56,453 nt of DNA, taken from positions 1 through 56,453 of the forward strand of contig JALFMW010000010.1 in the NCBI GenBank assembly GCA_022782605.1, written 5' to 3'. This document shows positions 41,604-52,409 of this stretch, in pieces (within the stretch, counting starts at the first letter, position 1; each line of letters opens with the position of its first letter). The notes below the pieces were generated by a model. The model was not told the origin of the DNA. It did no database searches and worked only from the letters and a program-made list of their open reading frames with translations. The translations under genes were made by a program, and so were the position numbers. The DNA comes from Clostridium sp. (GTDB lineage Bacteria > Bacillota > Clostridia > Peptostreptococcales > Peptostreptococcaceae).

Positions 41604-44063
41604 CTAATAGCTTTTTACATATTCTTGTTTTAACGCTTTTAAATTATTAAGTATTAAACTTTCATCTAAATTAAGTTTTTTATCTGGCTTTTGTAATAGG
41701 CATATAGTTACAGTATTATCTTCATAATTCATTTCAAAATTTAATAAATTTAACTCTTTAAAAACTTTAAGTATAATAAATGTTTTTAGAGGTAATATTT
41801 TAAATACTCTTTTTATTTCATCTAAGTTTAGATGTAATTCTTTACTCATAAGCATTTGCTTATAGATATTAATAAATTCTTCTCTACTTGGAACTATATT
41901 ATCTATTATATTTTTTAAATAAATTTTATCTTCTTCACCATAATACTTAATAATATTATCGCTATTTAAAATGTTCTTATTCAGATACGAATATTCTTCT
42001 TTATTATACAAATAATCATAGAGAATAACTCTATTATATCTTTTTAAGTCTATTTTATCAATATTAGGTGAAAATATAAGTTGTACTTTATTATTTTTTT
42101 CATTAATATAATTGAAATTTATTTCATATTCAACATCAGTTAGAGATATATCCGATAGTGCTCTATAAAAACCATTTAAAGTATTTGTTATAACTAATGT
42201 ATCTTCTTCTATATAGTCAAAAATATTTATATTTTTATCCCCATCTATATCAATTACTAAATCTTCTTCATTTGTATTTACAGAGTATAAGCTATCTTTA
42301 TTTTCTGGGCTTATTTTTTCAAATAATTTCATTGATAAATTATTAGTAACAGCTGATTTTGGATGTGATAGTCTTATATCTTTTAATAAAAATTGTACTT
42401 TTCTTTCATTATTATAATTATTTTCATCAACTTGGAATAAAATATCTACTTTATCTCCAAGTTGAAAATTATCAGCCAAGTATGCCATATTAAACCCTAC
42501 ACATTCATAAGATTTTTTATTTTCTACAATAATTTTAAGATGTTGTTTATTTTTACCCATCTTAAATATATTTGTTAAGAGTAAATCTCTCATTATAAAT
42601 CTTGGTGATGGATTGCTAAGTCCAAAAGGTTCTAATTTATGTAAATTATCAACTAAGTCTAATGTTGCACTATCTTCCTTTAATTCATATTCTACTTTAA
42701 TATTCTCAATTAAATCCTCTTTACTTAAGTTATAATCTGCAATTTCATTAATTCTCACTCTAAGCTCATCAATATTTTTTGCATCTAAAGCTAAACCTGC
42801 TGCCTGTTCATGACCTCCAAATTTATTCATTAAATCTTTACAACTGACTAATGCATCAAATATGCTAAAACCTTTAATCGATCTAGCTGAGCCTGTTGCT
42901 TCACCATCTTCTATCGTAAGTAAAATAGTCGGCTTATAGTATTTTTCTGTAAGTTTTGATGCAACTATACCAATTATTCCATGTTGCCAACCTTCTTTGG
43001 CAATAACTAGTACTTTATCATCTTTAAATCTTTCATCACTTGATAGAATTTCCTCTGCCTCTTTGTACATTTTACTTTCTATCATTTGCCTTTCAATATT
43101 TTTTCCTTCTAAAATATTGGCTATTTCTTTGGCTTCATCCTCATTATCTGTTGTAAATAGTTGTACTCCCAGATATGAATATCCAAGCCTTCCCGATGCA
43201 TTTATTCTAGGTCCTATAGAGAATCCTATATGAGATGAACCTATTTTATTTGTTTCAATTCCACAAACTTTAATTAATTCTCTTAGTCCTAAATTTTTGC
43301 CCTCTTTCATAAGTTTTAAACCATTTTTTACAATTATTCTATTTTCATCTATAAGAGGTACTATATCGCATATAGTTGCAAGAGTTACTATTTCTAAATA
43401 ATCAAACATTGATGTTTTAAACTCTTCTTCATCAGTTAATGCTTGTATCATTTTAAATGCCACTCCACATCCACATAACATATCAAATGGATAATTACAA
43501 TCTTCCTGCTTTGGATTAACTATGGCATAGGCATCTGGAATTTCACTTTGACATTCATGATGATCTGTTATTATGACATCTATACCTAACTCATTTGCTA
43601 ATTCAACTTCTTTTACTGAAGTTATACCACAGTCAACTGTTATAATAAGGTCACATCCATCATCATGTATTTTTTTTATGGCATCTTCATTTATTCCATA
43701 TCCCTCTTCCAATCTATTAGGTATATAATATTTAACTGGAAAGCCTATAGATTTAAAATATAGGTATAAGATTGATGTTGATGAAACTCCATCTACATCA
43801 TAATCGCCATATATATATATTCGTTCTTTATTTTCTATGGCTTTTTTTATTCTCTCAGTAGACTTTTTCATATCTTTCATTAAGAAAGGATCTCTTAAAT
43901 ATTCTAAGGAAGGATTCATAAATATTTCAGCATCTTTTTCATTTTCTATCCCTCTGTTATTTAGTATTTGACTAATTTCCGGGGAAATATTTATTTTTTT
44001 ACTTAAATTTGTCTCTTTAACTTCTCCTTTGTACTTTAATGTCCATTTTTTATTATATATCAA
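41604..44063 (-). CDS. recJ: Single-stranded-DNA-specific exonuclease RecJ
   Basis: 819 residues, the long Firmicutes form. The DHH catalytic domain has IYGDYDVDGVSSTSIL (near 78), the ITVDCG region and ITDHHE. DHHA1 has NKFGGHEQAAGLALD (near 405), an OB domain follows, and the C-terminal ~250 residues are diverged. It is a Mn-dependent 5'-3' ssDNA exonuclease of recombination and mismatch/base-excision repair. TTG start at 44063: GAGGTGA lies 6 bases upstream and the next in-frame ATG is far inside. Confidence 0.95.
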   Translation of the reverse strand: MIYNKKWTLKYKGEVKETNLSKKINISPEISQILNNRGIENEKDAEIFMNPSLEYLRDPFLMKDMKKSTERIKKAIENKERIYIYGDYDVDGVSSTSILYLYFKSIGFPVKYYIPNRLEEGYGINEDAIKKIHDDGCDLIITVDCGITSVKEVELANELGIDVIITDHHECQSEIPDAYAIVNPKQEDCNYPFDMLCGCGVAFKMIQALTDEEEFKTSMFDYLEIVTLATICDIVPLIDENRIIVKNGLKLMKEGKNLGLRELIKVCGIETNKIGSSHIGFSIGPRINASGRLGYSYLGVQLFTTDNEDEAKEIANILEGKNIERQMIESKMYKEAEEILSSDERFKDDKVLVIAKEGWQHGIIGIVASKLTEKYYKPTILLTIEDGEATGSARSIKGFSIFDALVSCKDLMNKFGGHEQAAGLALDAKNIDELRVRINEIADYNLSKEDLIENIKVEYELKEDSATLDLVDNLHKLEPFGLSNPSPRFIMRDLLLTNIFKMGKNKQHLKIIVENKKSYECVGFNMAYLADNFQLGDKVDILFQVDENNYNNERKVQFLLKDIRLSHPKSAVTNNLSMKLFEKISPENKDSLYSVNTNEEDLVIDIDGDKNINIFDYIEEDTLVITNTLNGFYRALSDISLTDVEYEINFNYINEKNNKVQLIFSPNIDKIDLKRYNRVILYDYLYNKEEYSYLNKNILNSDNIIKYYGEEDKIYLKNIIDNIVPSREEFINIYKQMLMSKELHLNLDEIKRVFKILPLKTFIILKVFKELNLLNFEMNYEDNTVTICLLQKPDKKLNLDESLILNNLKALKQEYVKSY

Positions 44064-44162
44064 AAGTTCTCACCTCATGTCCTCTTTATCATTACATTTA
44101 AATATTATAATATTATTAACTTATATGCTATAATCTAGTACCAAAAAAGTTTCATAATAATA

Positions 44163-44238
44163 AAAAAAGAGCAATTTCTGCCCTAAACCTCTATTTTTTA
44201 ACATTTTGGTCTAAATACATATTATATTGCTCTTTTTT
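44163..44238. terminator. Long-loop terminator hairpin
   Basis: 13-bp perfect stem AAAAAAGAGCAAT/ATTGCTCTTTTTT encloses about 50 bases. T-runs occur on both sides. It follows the gamma-carbonic-anhydrase-like gene. The long loop may hold extra structure. Confidence 0.6.
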
Positions 44239-44259
44239 ATTTAAAATAATTTTATTCCT

Positions 44260-44757
44260 TTACTTATGTTTTCTTCCTGTTTCGACATAATGTAAGGCTG
44301 ATGTTTTTAAACTTTCTTTTTCTTCATCTGTAAGTTCTCTTACAACCTTTGCTGGTGAACCTAGTAATAAAACTCCTGGTGGGAATTTTTTCCCTGTTAC
44401 TAGACTACCTGCTCCTATCATTGTAAACTCACCTATTTCCGCATTATCTAGAATTGTTGAACCCATTCCAATTAAGCTGTAATCTCCTATTTTACATCCA
44501 TGTATTATTGCTCCATGTCCAACAGTTACATTTTTTCCTATAATAGTTTGAGTTTTTTGTCCTGCGTGTACTATAGTTCCATCTTGCACATTTGAATTTT
44601 CTCCAACTATTATTTGACCATCATCACCTCTTAGAACAGATTGATACCAAATACTTGCATTTTTTTCAACAATTACATTACCTATTACATCTGCACTTTC
44701 TGCAACAAAAGCTGATTCATCAATATCAGGCATGATACCTTGGAATCCTTTAATCAT
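44260..44757 (-). CDS. Gamma-carbonic-anhydrase-family hexapeptide-repeat protein
   Basis: 165 residues of left-handed beta-helix hexapeptide repeats (IGNVIVEKNASIWYQSVLRG, then IIVGENSNVQDGTIVH). Zinc-ligand histidines are in VHAGQ, VTVGHGAIIHGC. It is of the YrdA/PaaY/Cam type; whether it is a carbonic anhydrase or an acyl/CoA-related enzyme is unsettled for the family. I place the start at the ATG at 44757, behind AAGGAGAAT, just 2 bases past the scfB stop. The conserved pairing with scfB suggests co-transcription rather than a known joint function. Confidence 0.88.
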   Translation of the reverse strand: MIKGFQGIMPDIDESAFVAESADVIGNVIVEKNASIWYQSVLRGDDGQIIVGENSNVQDGTIVHAGQKTQTIIGKNVTVGHGAIIHGCKIGDYSLIGMGSTILDNAEIGEFTMIGAGSLVTGKKFPPGVLLLGSPAKVVRELTDEEKESLKTSALHYVETGRKHK

Positions 44758-44759
44758 TT

Positions 44760-46133
44760 CTATTCTCCTTCCAACATTAATTTGGCTTGAATCATTATAG
44801 AGCATTCAGTTCTTTTCTTTTGCATTTCACAACCAAGCTCGTATGGCTTTCTTATATCATTATTAAAGTTGATTGCATTAGCATGACATCCACCTGAGCA
44901 GTAGAATTTATTCCAACAAGTTTTACAATCTTCTTTAGAGTAAACATGGGCATCTCTAAACATATCGCTTATTTCTTGTGGTATAACTACCTCTTCATCC
45001 ATTATATTAGCTAATTTAAAATCATCATTTCCAACAAATTGGTGACATGGGTATATATCTCCATTAGGAGTTACTGCTAGGTATTCATTACCTGCTCCAC
45101 ATCCAGTTATTCTTTTTATTACACATGGTCCTTGATTTAAATCAACAACAAAGTGGAAGAATGTAAAGTTTTCACCTTCTAGTTTTCTCTTAGCATATTT
45201 TTTTGCTAGTTTTTCATATTCAGCAAATACTTTTTCCATATCTTCTTTTCTTAAAGCATATGGATTACTTTCATCTCCAACAACTGGTTCAACTGAAGTT
45301 GAAGCAAATCCTTCATCTGCAAAATGTAGTACATCTTCACCAAAATCTAAATTATCTCTTGTAAATGTTCCTCTAATGTAATAATATTTATCTTTATCTC
45401 TTTTTTCTACTAATTTCTTAAACTTAGGCATGATAACATCATAACTACCTTTATCATTTACAGTAGGTCTCATATTATCATTAACTTCTTTTCTACCATC
45501 TAAACTTAATACAACATTGTGCATATGTTCATTTATATAATCAATTTTATCATCATCTAATAAAACTCCATTTGTAGTCATTGTAAATCTGATATTCTTA
45601 TTATGTTCTTTTTCAACTTTTCTACCATATTCAACCAATTCTTTAACCACATCAAAGTTCATTAGTGGCTCTCCACCAAAAAAGTCTATCTCTAAGTTTC
45701 TTCTGTTTCCTGAATTTGCTATAAGGTAATCTATTGCTTTTTTACCTACTTCAACACTCATCATTTCTTTTTCTCCACCAAAGTCTCCTTGTGAAGCAAA
45801 GCAATATTTACACTTTAAGTTACAATCATGTGAAACATGTAAACATAGAGCCTTTACTACTTTTTTTCTATTTACGAAGCTTGGGTGATCTTGATATGTA
45901 TCTTCTGTGAATAAAAGACCTTCTTCTTTTAACGTTTTTATTTCTTCATAAGCTTCTTCTATTTGTTCTTTAGTATATTCCTTGCTTAAAGCATCTACTA
46001 TTTCTTCCATAGATTTTTCTTCAAATAAATCTACAAGGTCATATGCAACATCATCTAAAACATGAACTCCTCCCCCGTTCACATCTAAAACAATATTATA
46101 TCCATCCATGGAAAATTTATGTATCATACTCAT
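44760..46133 (-). CDS. scfB: SCIFF peptide maturase, radical SAM/SPASM
   Basis: 457 residues. An N-terminal RRE/PqqD-like peptide-recognition domain (1-90) precedes the radical-SAM motif CNLKCKYC (near 105). The SPASM/twitch region near the C-terminus has CGAGNEYLAVTPNGDIYPCH, CKTCWNKFYCSGGCH and the final CEMQKKRTEC. It forms thioether cross-links in the SCIFF peptide encoded just upstream (established family role); the function of the product in the cell remains unknown. ATG with AGGAGG. A hairpin separates it from scfA, probably giving more peptide than enzyme. Confidence 0.97.
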   Translation of the reverse strand: MSMIHKFSMDGYNIVLDVNGGGVHVLDDVAYDLVDLFEEKSMEEIVDALSKEYTKEQIEEAYEEIKTLKEEGLLFTEDTYQDHPSFVNRKKVVKALCLHVSHDCNLKCKYCFASQGDFGGEKEMMSVEVGKKAIDYLIANSGNRRNLEIDFFGGEPLMNFDVVKELVEYGRKVEKEHNKNIRFTMTTNGVLLDDDKIDYINEHMHNVVLSLDGRKEVNDNMRPTVNDKGSYDVIMPKFKKLVEKRDKDKYYYIRGTFTRDNLDFGEDVLHFADEGFASTSVEPVVGDESNPYALRKEDMEKVFAEYEKLAKKYAKRKLEGENFTFFHFVVDLNQGPCVIKRITGCGAGNEYLAVTPNGDIYPCHQFVGNDDFKLANIMDEEVVIPQEISDMFRDAHVYSKEDCKTCWNKFYCSGGCHANAINFNNDIRKPYELGCEMQKKRTECSIMIQAKLMLEGE

Positions 46134-46225
46134 AGTTTGTCCTCCTAAAAATTTGTCTATCTTATTATATACCCATTATTAAATATATGTAAATTTTTTC
46201 TACAAAAACAATTTTTTCATAAATA

Positions 46226-46258
46226 AAGTGAGGGTATTAATAGATAATACCCTCACTT
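46226..46258 (-). terminator. Attenuating terminator between scfA and scfB
   Basis: Perfect 14-bp stem AAGTGAGGGTATTA/TAATACCCTCACTT with a 5-base loop, then TTTATTTATG on the minus strand. Partial read-through would set the peptide-to-maturase ratio. Confidence 0.75.
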
Positions 46259-46275
46259 AAAAATAATTTTTTAAA

Positions 46276-46419
46276 TTATCTTTCGCATTCTTGGTTTGCA
46301 ACTGTACAAGAAGTTTTGCAAGCAGATTGACAAGAAGTTTGACATTCTCCACATCCACCTTTAGCTGCACTTTCTTTTAAAGTAGCACTAGATAAAGTTT
46401 TTATATGTTTTTTAGCCAT
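46276..46419 (-). CDS. scfA: SCIFF (six cysteines in forty-five) ribosomal peptide
   Basis: 47 residues starting MAKKHIKTLSSATLKESAA, then a cysteine-rich core GGCGECQTSCQSACKTSCTV ending NQECER. Exactly six cysteines (23, 26, 30, 34, 38, 45). It is the precursor of the near-universal clostridial SCIFF RiPP, cross-linked by ScfB. The core contains Thr/Ser residues that can accept thioether bonds. ATG with AGGAGG. Confidence 0.97.
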   Translation of the reverse strand: MAKKHIKTLSSATLKESAAKGGCGECQTSCQSACKTSCTVANQECER

Positions 46420-46484
46420 TCGAACTACCTCCTATTTCTGATTAACTACTAATAATTATATCACAATTTTTCATAATATGGAAA

Positions 46485-46847
46485 TTATTTAAAATTAACT
46501 CCTAATACTCCTCCAATTCCTCCTGCCACAGAAACAAGTACAGCTTTATAAAGTATGGTAATATCAAAAATATAGTTTTCTTCAGCTAAATAAAACATAA
46601 CTATAAGCAACAATATGTATGTAATTCCAACTACAAAACCATATATAAGTCCCTTTTCTTGTATATGTTTACATGCATAAAACCCTCCAAAAGCAGAAGA
46701 TATGATAGTTATAAATGATGTAACCAAGGAAATTGAATCTGCTGATATGCTTGTATAAGTTAATAATAGATTATAAATTAATAAAACTATTAATGTTAGT
46801 ATATATGCATATCCTAAACCTTTTAATATGTGTATGGTTTTTGTCAT
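46485..46847 (-). CDS. TIGR04086-like membrane protein next to SCIFF
   Basis: 120 residues with four predicted transmembrane helices (about 8-30, 38-55, 68-86, 98-117). Its position between yajC and scfA and its size match the membrane protein family TIGR04086, which recurs beside SCIFF genes. Function unknown; a role in export or sensing of the peptide is only a guess. The SD (AGGGAGG) is embedded in a terminator-like hairpin and seven Ts lie directly before the ATG. Confidence 0.8.
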   Translation of the reverse strand: MTKTIHILKGLGYAYILTLIVLLIYNLLLTYTSISADSISLVTSFITIISSAFGGFYACKHIQEKGLIYGFVVGITYILLLIVMFYLAEENYIFDITILYKAVLVSVAGGIGGVLGVNFK

Positions 46848-46887
46848 AAAAAAACCTCCCTTCGAAATATATATATTCCTTAGGGAG
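46848..46887 (-). terminator. Terminator hairpin that contains the next gene's SD
   Basis: On the minus strand CTCCCT (46887-46882) pairs with AGGGAG (46861-46856), with an inner AATAT/ATATT stem, followed by seven Ts (46854-46848) that touch the ATG at 46847. The right arm is the SD of the membrane-protein gene, so termination and SD masking would coincide. Confidence 0.6.
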
Positions 46888-46902
46888 ATTTTAAATTACA
46901 AA

Positions 46903-47184
46903 TTATTTATTTTCTTTTTTCTCTTCAACAGAAGCTATAGCCCATTTTTTGAATGGCATTTTAGTTCTATTTGGTCCTACTTCTAGAACAACAAATTCTT
47001 CTTCAACTTTAGCTACTGTTGCTAACATTCCACCTATAGTAGTAACCATTTGTCCTACCTCTAGGCTTGATCTTAATTCCTCTAATTGTTTTTCTTTTTT
47101 TCTTTGAGGTCTTATAAATAAGAAATAGAAAATTGCAAATAGTGCAACCATATAAACAATAGATATTATCATGTTTGTATTCAT
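46903..47184 (-). CDS. yajC: Preprotein translocase accessory subunit YajC
   Basis: 93 residues with one N-terminal transmembrane helix (MIISIVYMVALFAIFYFLFI), then RPQRKKEKQLEEL and a conserved small domain with VGQMVTTIGGMLATVAKVEE. It associates with SecDF at the membrane. The ATG at 47184 is behind AAGGAG; an in-frame GTG three codons upstream overlaps the SD. Standard position downstream of tgt. Confidence 0.95.
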   Translation of the reverse strand: MNTNMIISIVYMVALFAIFYFLFIRPQRKKEKQLEELRSSLEVGQMVTTIGGMLATVAKVEEEFVVLEVGPNRTKMPFKKWAIASVEEKKENK

Positions 47185-47253
47185 AGTTTTCACTCCTTCA
47201 TATGTTTATTACTTATTTAATAAAAGTATAATAAACATTATAACTCATATTTC

Positions 47254-48399
<1,146 letters not shown>

Positions 48400-48433
48400 T
48401 TATAGTTTAAAATATTAAACTATTAATAATTAA

Positions 48434-48898
48434 TTATATTATTTCATCTTTATCTTCTTCAATCTTTGAAGACTTTAAATTATATATCCTACTAAGACTT
48501 ATTTCTCTTTCTTGAGGAGACATTAAATACTTTCTAATAGTAAATATTACTCCTATAGCAAGTATTCCTAATAATAAATCTCCCATACCTGAACTTTTAG
48601 GAAGTAAAATCAGTTTTCTAGCTATAGCATAAAGTAGTACTTCTAAAAGCACTCCTGGTATATGTAAAGATAACATAACTACCAATTCTACACCTATAAC
48701 TAATAACAATGCTTCTGCTAAAAAGCCATTTAATTGTGTATATTCAACTGGATTTGCAAAATCCACAATGTAAGCTTGATATACACTTCTTATTAGATCC
48801 ATCATTCCTAATAATACAAGTATCAAAAGAATTATTGATAAAGCTGTTTCAAATCTTTTAGATATTTTTAGTAATCTTTTATCATTTTTTTTTATCAT
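48434..48898 (-). CDS. PsiE-like multi-pass membrane protein
   Basis: 154 residues with four hydrophobic helices (about 18-38, 58-78, 80-95, 102-122). The segment LLVIGVELVVMLSLHIPGVL and the following LYAIARKLILLP resemble the phosphate-starvation-inducible PsiE family (PF06146). The C-terminus is charged and cytoplasmic (SSKIEEDKDEII). Function unknown; phosphate regulation is not evident here. It lies between queA and tgt in a tight minus-strand unit, with AAGGTGAG as SD. Confidence 0.6.
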   Translation of the reverse strand: MIKKNDKRLLKISKRFETALSIILLILVLLGMMDLIRSVYQAYIVDFANPVEYTQLNGFLAEALLLVIGVELVVMLSLHIPGVLLEVLLYAIARKLILLPKSSGMGDLLLGILAIGVIFTIRKYLMSPQEREISLSRIYNLKSSKIEEDKDEII

Positions 48899-48915
48899 AA
48901 ATTCTCACCTTATAT

Positions 48916-49941
48916 TTATTTTATGAACATTGCATCTCCAAAACTGAAAAATCTATATTTGTTTTCTACAGCACATTTATATGCATTAAGTACATTCTCT
49001 TTTCCTGCAAGAGCACTTACAAGCATTATTAATGTCGACTCTGGTAAATGGAAGTTAGTTATAAGATTATCTACAACTTTGAATTTATATCCAGGGTAGA
49101 TAAATATTTTAGTCCATCCTGAAGCTTCTTTCATTCTTCCATTTTCATCAGCTACAGACTCTATAGTTCTAGTACTTGTTGTACCTACTGTTATTACTCT
49201 GTGGCCATTTTCTTTTGCTCTATTAATTTTATCTGCTGCCTCTTGAGTTACCATATAATACTCAGAGTGCATATCATGTTCTAAAACATCATCAACTTTT
49301 ACTGGTCTAAATGTTCCAAGACCTACATGTAGAGTAACAAATGCTAAATCTACACCTTTATCTTTAATTTTTTCTAATAATTCATCAGTAAAATGTAAAC
49401 CAGCTGTAGGTGCTGCTGCTGAACCATTATGTTTAGAATATACAGTTTGATATCTTTCTCTTTCTTCCAATCTTTCTGTTATATATGGAGGTAATGGCAT
49501 ATTCCCTAATTCATCTAAAACTTCTTCAAATATACCTTCATATTCAAACTTTACTATTCTAGCTCCATCGTCTCCCATTCCTACAACTTCTGCTATAAGC
49601 TTTCCTTCTCCAAAAGAGAATCTTGTACCTATTTTGGCTCTTTTACCTGGTTTTACTAAAGTTTCCCAAGTATCATCTTCATTTCTTTTTAATAATAAAA
49701 ACTCTATCTTACCACCAGTTCCTTCTTTAGATCCGATAAGTCTTGCTGGAATAACTCTTGTATTATTTAATACAAGACAGTCTCCTGGATTTAAATAATC
49801 TATTATGTCTTTAAAAATCTTATGACTTATTTCACCAGTTTCTTTATCTAATACCATTAGTTTAGAACTTGATCTATCTAATATTGGTACTTGAGCAATT
49901 AATTCTTCCGGTAAGTCAAAATAAAAATCGCTTGTTTTCAA
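48916..49941 (-). CDS. queA: S-adenosylmethionine:tRNA ribosyltransferase-isomerase
   Basis: 341 residues. Transfers the ribosyl moiety of SAM to preQ1-tRNA giving epoxyqueuosine. Motifs: [12 protein letters not shown] at the start, [34 protein letters not shown] and STRTIES. TTG start at 49941 with GAAGG seven bases upstream; this yields the family N-terminus [11 protein letters not shown]. An in-frame TTG six codons earlier includes the SD and is rejected. Confidence 0.96.
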   Translation of the reverse strand: MKTSDFYFDLPEELIAQVPILDRSSSKLMVLDKETGEISHKIFKDIIDYLNPGDCLVLNNTRVIPARLIGSKEGTGGKIEFLLLKRNEDDTWETLVKPGKRAKIGTRFSFGEGKLIAEVVGMGDDGARIVKFEYEGIFEEVLDELGNMPLPPYITERLEERERYQTVYSKHNGSAAAPTAGLHFTDELLEKIKDKGVDLAFVTLHVGLGTFRPVKVDDVLEHDMHSEYYMVTQEAADKINRAKENGHRVITVGTTSTRTIESVADENGRMKEASGWTKIFIYPGYKFKVVDNLITNFHLPESTLIMLVSALAGKENVLNAYKCAVENKYRFFSFGDAMFIK

Positions 49942-50066
49942 TGTTAAACCTTCTTTCAAAATATATTACCTTAAACATACAATTAACATAATAACAAAAA
50001 TTCTACTTTTTTTCTACTATAAAGAATGCTTATAACAACACCTTTACTACTTATAATATTATTATT

Positions 50067-51083
50067 CTATTTTGTTGGATAATTTATATTCAAATGTTTA
50101 TAAGCATTCGGCATAGCTATTCTTCCCCTTGGACTTCTATTAATAAATCCAAGCTGAAGTAAATATGGCTCATAAACATCTTCTATTGTATTTCTATCTT
50201 CTCCTATAGATGCTGCTAGTGTATCAAGTCCAACAGGACCACCTTTAAATTTATTAATTATTGTTAATAATAATTTTTCATCTACATAATCCAATCCTAA
50301 ACTATCTACACCTATCATTTCTAAAGCTTTATCTGCAACTTCTGAAGTTATATTTCCATTAGCTCTAACTTGTGCATAATCTCTAACTCTTTTTAGAAGT
50401 CTGTTTGCTATTCTTGGTGTTCCTCTAGAACGTTTAGCAATTTCCATAGCTCCTCTATGTTCTATTTCAGCACCTAATATATTGGCTGATCTTATTACTA
50501 TATTTGTAAGTTCATCAACTGTATAGTAATCAAGTTTACAAATAACTCCAAATCTATCTCTTAATGGATTTGTAAGCATACCTGCTCTAGTTGTCGCTCC
50601 TATTAAAGTGAATTTTGGTAAATCAAGTCTGATACTTCTTGCAGAAGGTCCTTTACCTATTACTATATCTATACAGTAATCTTCCATTGCAGGATATAAA
50701 ACTTCTTCTACACTTCTATTTATTCTGTGAATTTCGTCTATAAATAACACATCATTTTCATTTAGATTAGTTAATATTGCAGCTAAATCTCCTGCTCTTT
50801 CTATAGCTGGACCTGATGTTATTCTTAAATTAACACCCATTTCGCTGGCAATAATACCTGCTAATGTTGTTTTCCCAAGACCTGGAGGTCCATATAAAAG
50901 AACATGATCTAGTGGTTCATTTCTACTTTTAGCTGCTTCAATAAATATTGATAATTGCTCTTTTGCTTTTTCTTGACCTAAATAATCTGCTAAAAACTTA
51001 GGTCTTAAATTATTTTCTATATCAACGTCTTCATTTTGCATATTAGATGTAATTATTCTATCTTCATCTTCAAATCCGTACAA
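50067..51083 (-). CDS. ruvB: Holliday junction branch-migration ATPase RuvB
   Basis: 338 residues. Walker [12 protein letters not shown] near 67, Walker B LFIDEIHR, sensor 1 [10 protein letters not shown], then the C-terminal winged helix ending [15 protein letters not shown]. Hexameric motor acting with RuvA on Holliday junctions. TTG start at 51083 with AAGGGGGAAG upstream. Last of ruvCAB. Confidence 0.98.
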   Translation of the reverse strand: MYGFEDEDRIITSNMQNEDVDIENNLRPKFLADYLGQEKAKEQLSIFIEAAKSRNEPLDHVLLYGPPGLGKTTLAGIIASEMGVNLRITSGPAIERAGDLAAILTNLNENDVLFIDEIHRINRSVEEVLYPAMEDYCIDIVIGKGPSARSIRLDLPKFTLIGATTRAGMLTNPLRDRFGVICKLDYYTVDELTNIVIRSANILGAEIEHRGAMEIAKRSRGTPRIANRLLKRVRDYAQVRANGNITSEVADKALEMIGVDSLGLDYVDEKLLLTIINKFKGGPVGLDTLAASIGEDRNTIEDVYEPYLLQLGFINRSPRGRIAMPNAYKHLNINYPTK

Positions 51084-51103
51084 TTAACTTCCCCCTTATC
51101 TTA

Positions 51104-51706
51104 TTATCTTAATGATTTACTCATTAAATAGCTTAATGATTTTTTAATAATATCTTCTGTATTTAATCCGTCTTTTTTACATTTTTGTACTGCATCTTTT
51201 GATTCTTGTAGTGAATATCCTAATGCTACTAAAGCATCAACAGCTTCGTCTTGTGACACTACTGCTGGCTGACTAGTTAATAATGTAGCTTCAAATTCAA
51301 CATTATTTTTGTCTATTTTATCCTTAAGTTCTAGAACTATTCTTTCTGCTGTTTTCTTACCAACACCTGGAGCTTTTGATAATTTACCTATATCTTCACT
51401 TAAAATATATGCTCCTATTTGCTTTGGCGAAGCAAATGATAATATTCCAAGCCCAACTTTAGGACCTATTTTTGATATAGATGTTAGTAATTCAAACATC
51501 CTTAATTCCTCTTTATCATAAAATCCACAAAGACTCATGTCATCTTCTTTTACTATTAACTTTGTATAGATTTTACATTCACATCCCAATTGTAACTTCA
51601 TTATAGTATTTGCTGATGCATTAATTTTATATCCAATTCCATTATTATCAATTACAACATGATCTAAACTAATTTCTTCTATGATTCCTTTTATGTAACT
51701 ATACAT
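51104..51706 (-). CDS. ruvA: Holliday junction DNA-binding protein RuvA
   Basis: 200 residues: N-terminal OB domain (1-64), helix-hairpin-helix region with SKIGPKVGLGILS and APGVGKKTAERIVLELKDK (65-140), and C-terminal RuvB-interacting UBA-like domain (VDALVALGYSLQESKDAV). Binds four-way junctions and loads RuvB. ATG with GAAGGAG, 12 bases downstream of ruvC. Confidence 0.98.
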   Translation of the reverse strand: MYSYIKGIIEEISLDHVVIDNNGIGYKINASANTIMKLQLGCECKIYTKLIVKEDDMSLCGFYDKEELRMFELLTSISKIGPKVGLGILSFASPKQIGAYILSEDIGKLSKAPGVGKKTAERIVLELKDKIDKNNVEFEATLLTSQPAVVSQDEAVDALVALGYSLQESKDAVQKCKKDGLNTEDIIKKSLSYLMSKSLR

Positions 51707-51718
51707 AACTTTCTCCTT

Positions 51719-52222
51719 CTATTTCATACCTATATTTTTTAAGGTTTTTTCTAATTTATTTGCATGGGCATGACATATGGCTATAGCTAAAGCATCAGCA
51801 ACATCATCTGGTTTTGGTATTTCTTTTAAATTCAAGATAATCTCAACCATTTGTTGAACTTGTAATTTTTTTGCCCTACCATATCCAACTACACCTTGCT
51901 TAACTTGAAGAGGGGTATATTCATAAATTGGTTTGTCGTTATGCGAACATGCCAACAAAATTACTCCTCTCGCTTGTGCCACTGTAATAGCTGTTTTAAC
52001 ATTTTTATTAAAGAACAATTCTTCAATTCCAACTTCATCTATATTATAATTTTTTATTAGAATGTCTATACCTTTATATATTTTCTCTAATCGTTTTGTC
52101 GTACTTATGCTTGCTGGGGTAAATATTGCACCGTAGTCTATAACCTTAAATTTATTATTTTTATATTCAATTATTCCATATCCTACTATTGCTATCCCTG
52201 GATCTATTCCTAGTATTATCAT
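51719..52222 (-). CDS. ruvC: Crossover junction endodeoxyribonuclease RuvC
   Basis: 167 residues with the RNase H-like resolvase core: first catalytic Asp in ILGIDPGIAIVGYG, Glu in GIEELFF, and Asp pair in PKPDDVADALAIAICH. Cuts Holliday junctions. ATG with AGGGGAG. It begins the ruvCAB-queA unit and is separated from the BofC-like gene by a terminator. Confidence 0.98.
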   Translation of the reverse strand: MIILGIDPGIAIVGYGIIEYKNNKFKVIDYGAIFTPASISTTKRLEKIYKGIDILIKNYNIDEVGIEELFFNKNVKTAITVAQARGVILLACSHNDKPIYEYTPLQVKQGVVGYGRAKKLQVQQMVEIILNLKEIPKPDDVADALAIAICHAHANKLEKTLKNIGMK

Positions 52223-52346
52223 GAAATCAAATCACTCCCCTACAAAGTTTTTACACAAAACTTATGTTCTTTAATATTATACCATATGATTATATAATTA
52301 GAGTAAAATAGAGTCTCATAAAAGCTTCATACTTATTTTAAACAAT

Positions 52347-52387
52347 AAAATATCCCTACAGAATTTTTCCCATAGGGTTATTTTATA
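52347..52387 (-). terminator. Terminator after the BofC-like gene
   Basis: Stem centred on CCCTA/TAGGG with flanking A/T pairs (aaaata/tatttt) and a loop of about 14 bases, then T-rich sequence on the minus strand. Confidence 0.6.
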
Positions 52388-52409
52388 TTTATATGTAAAA
52401 TATCAAGGT

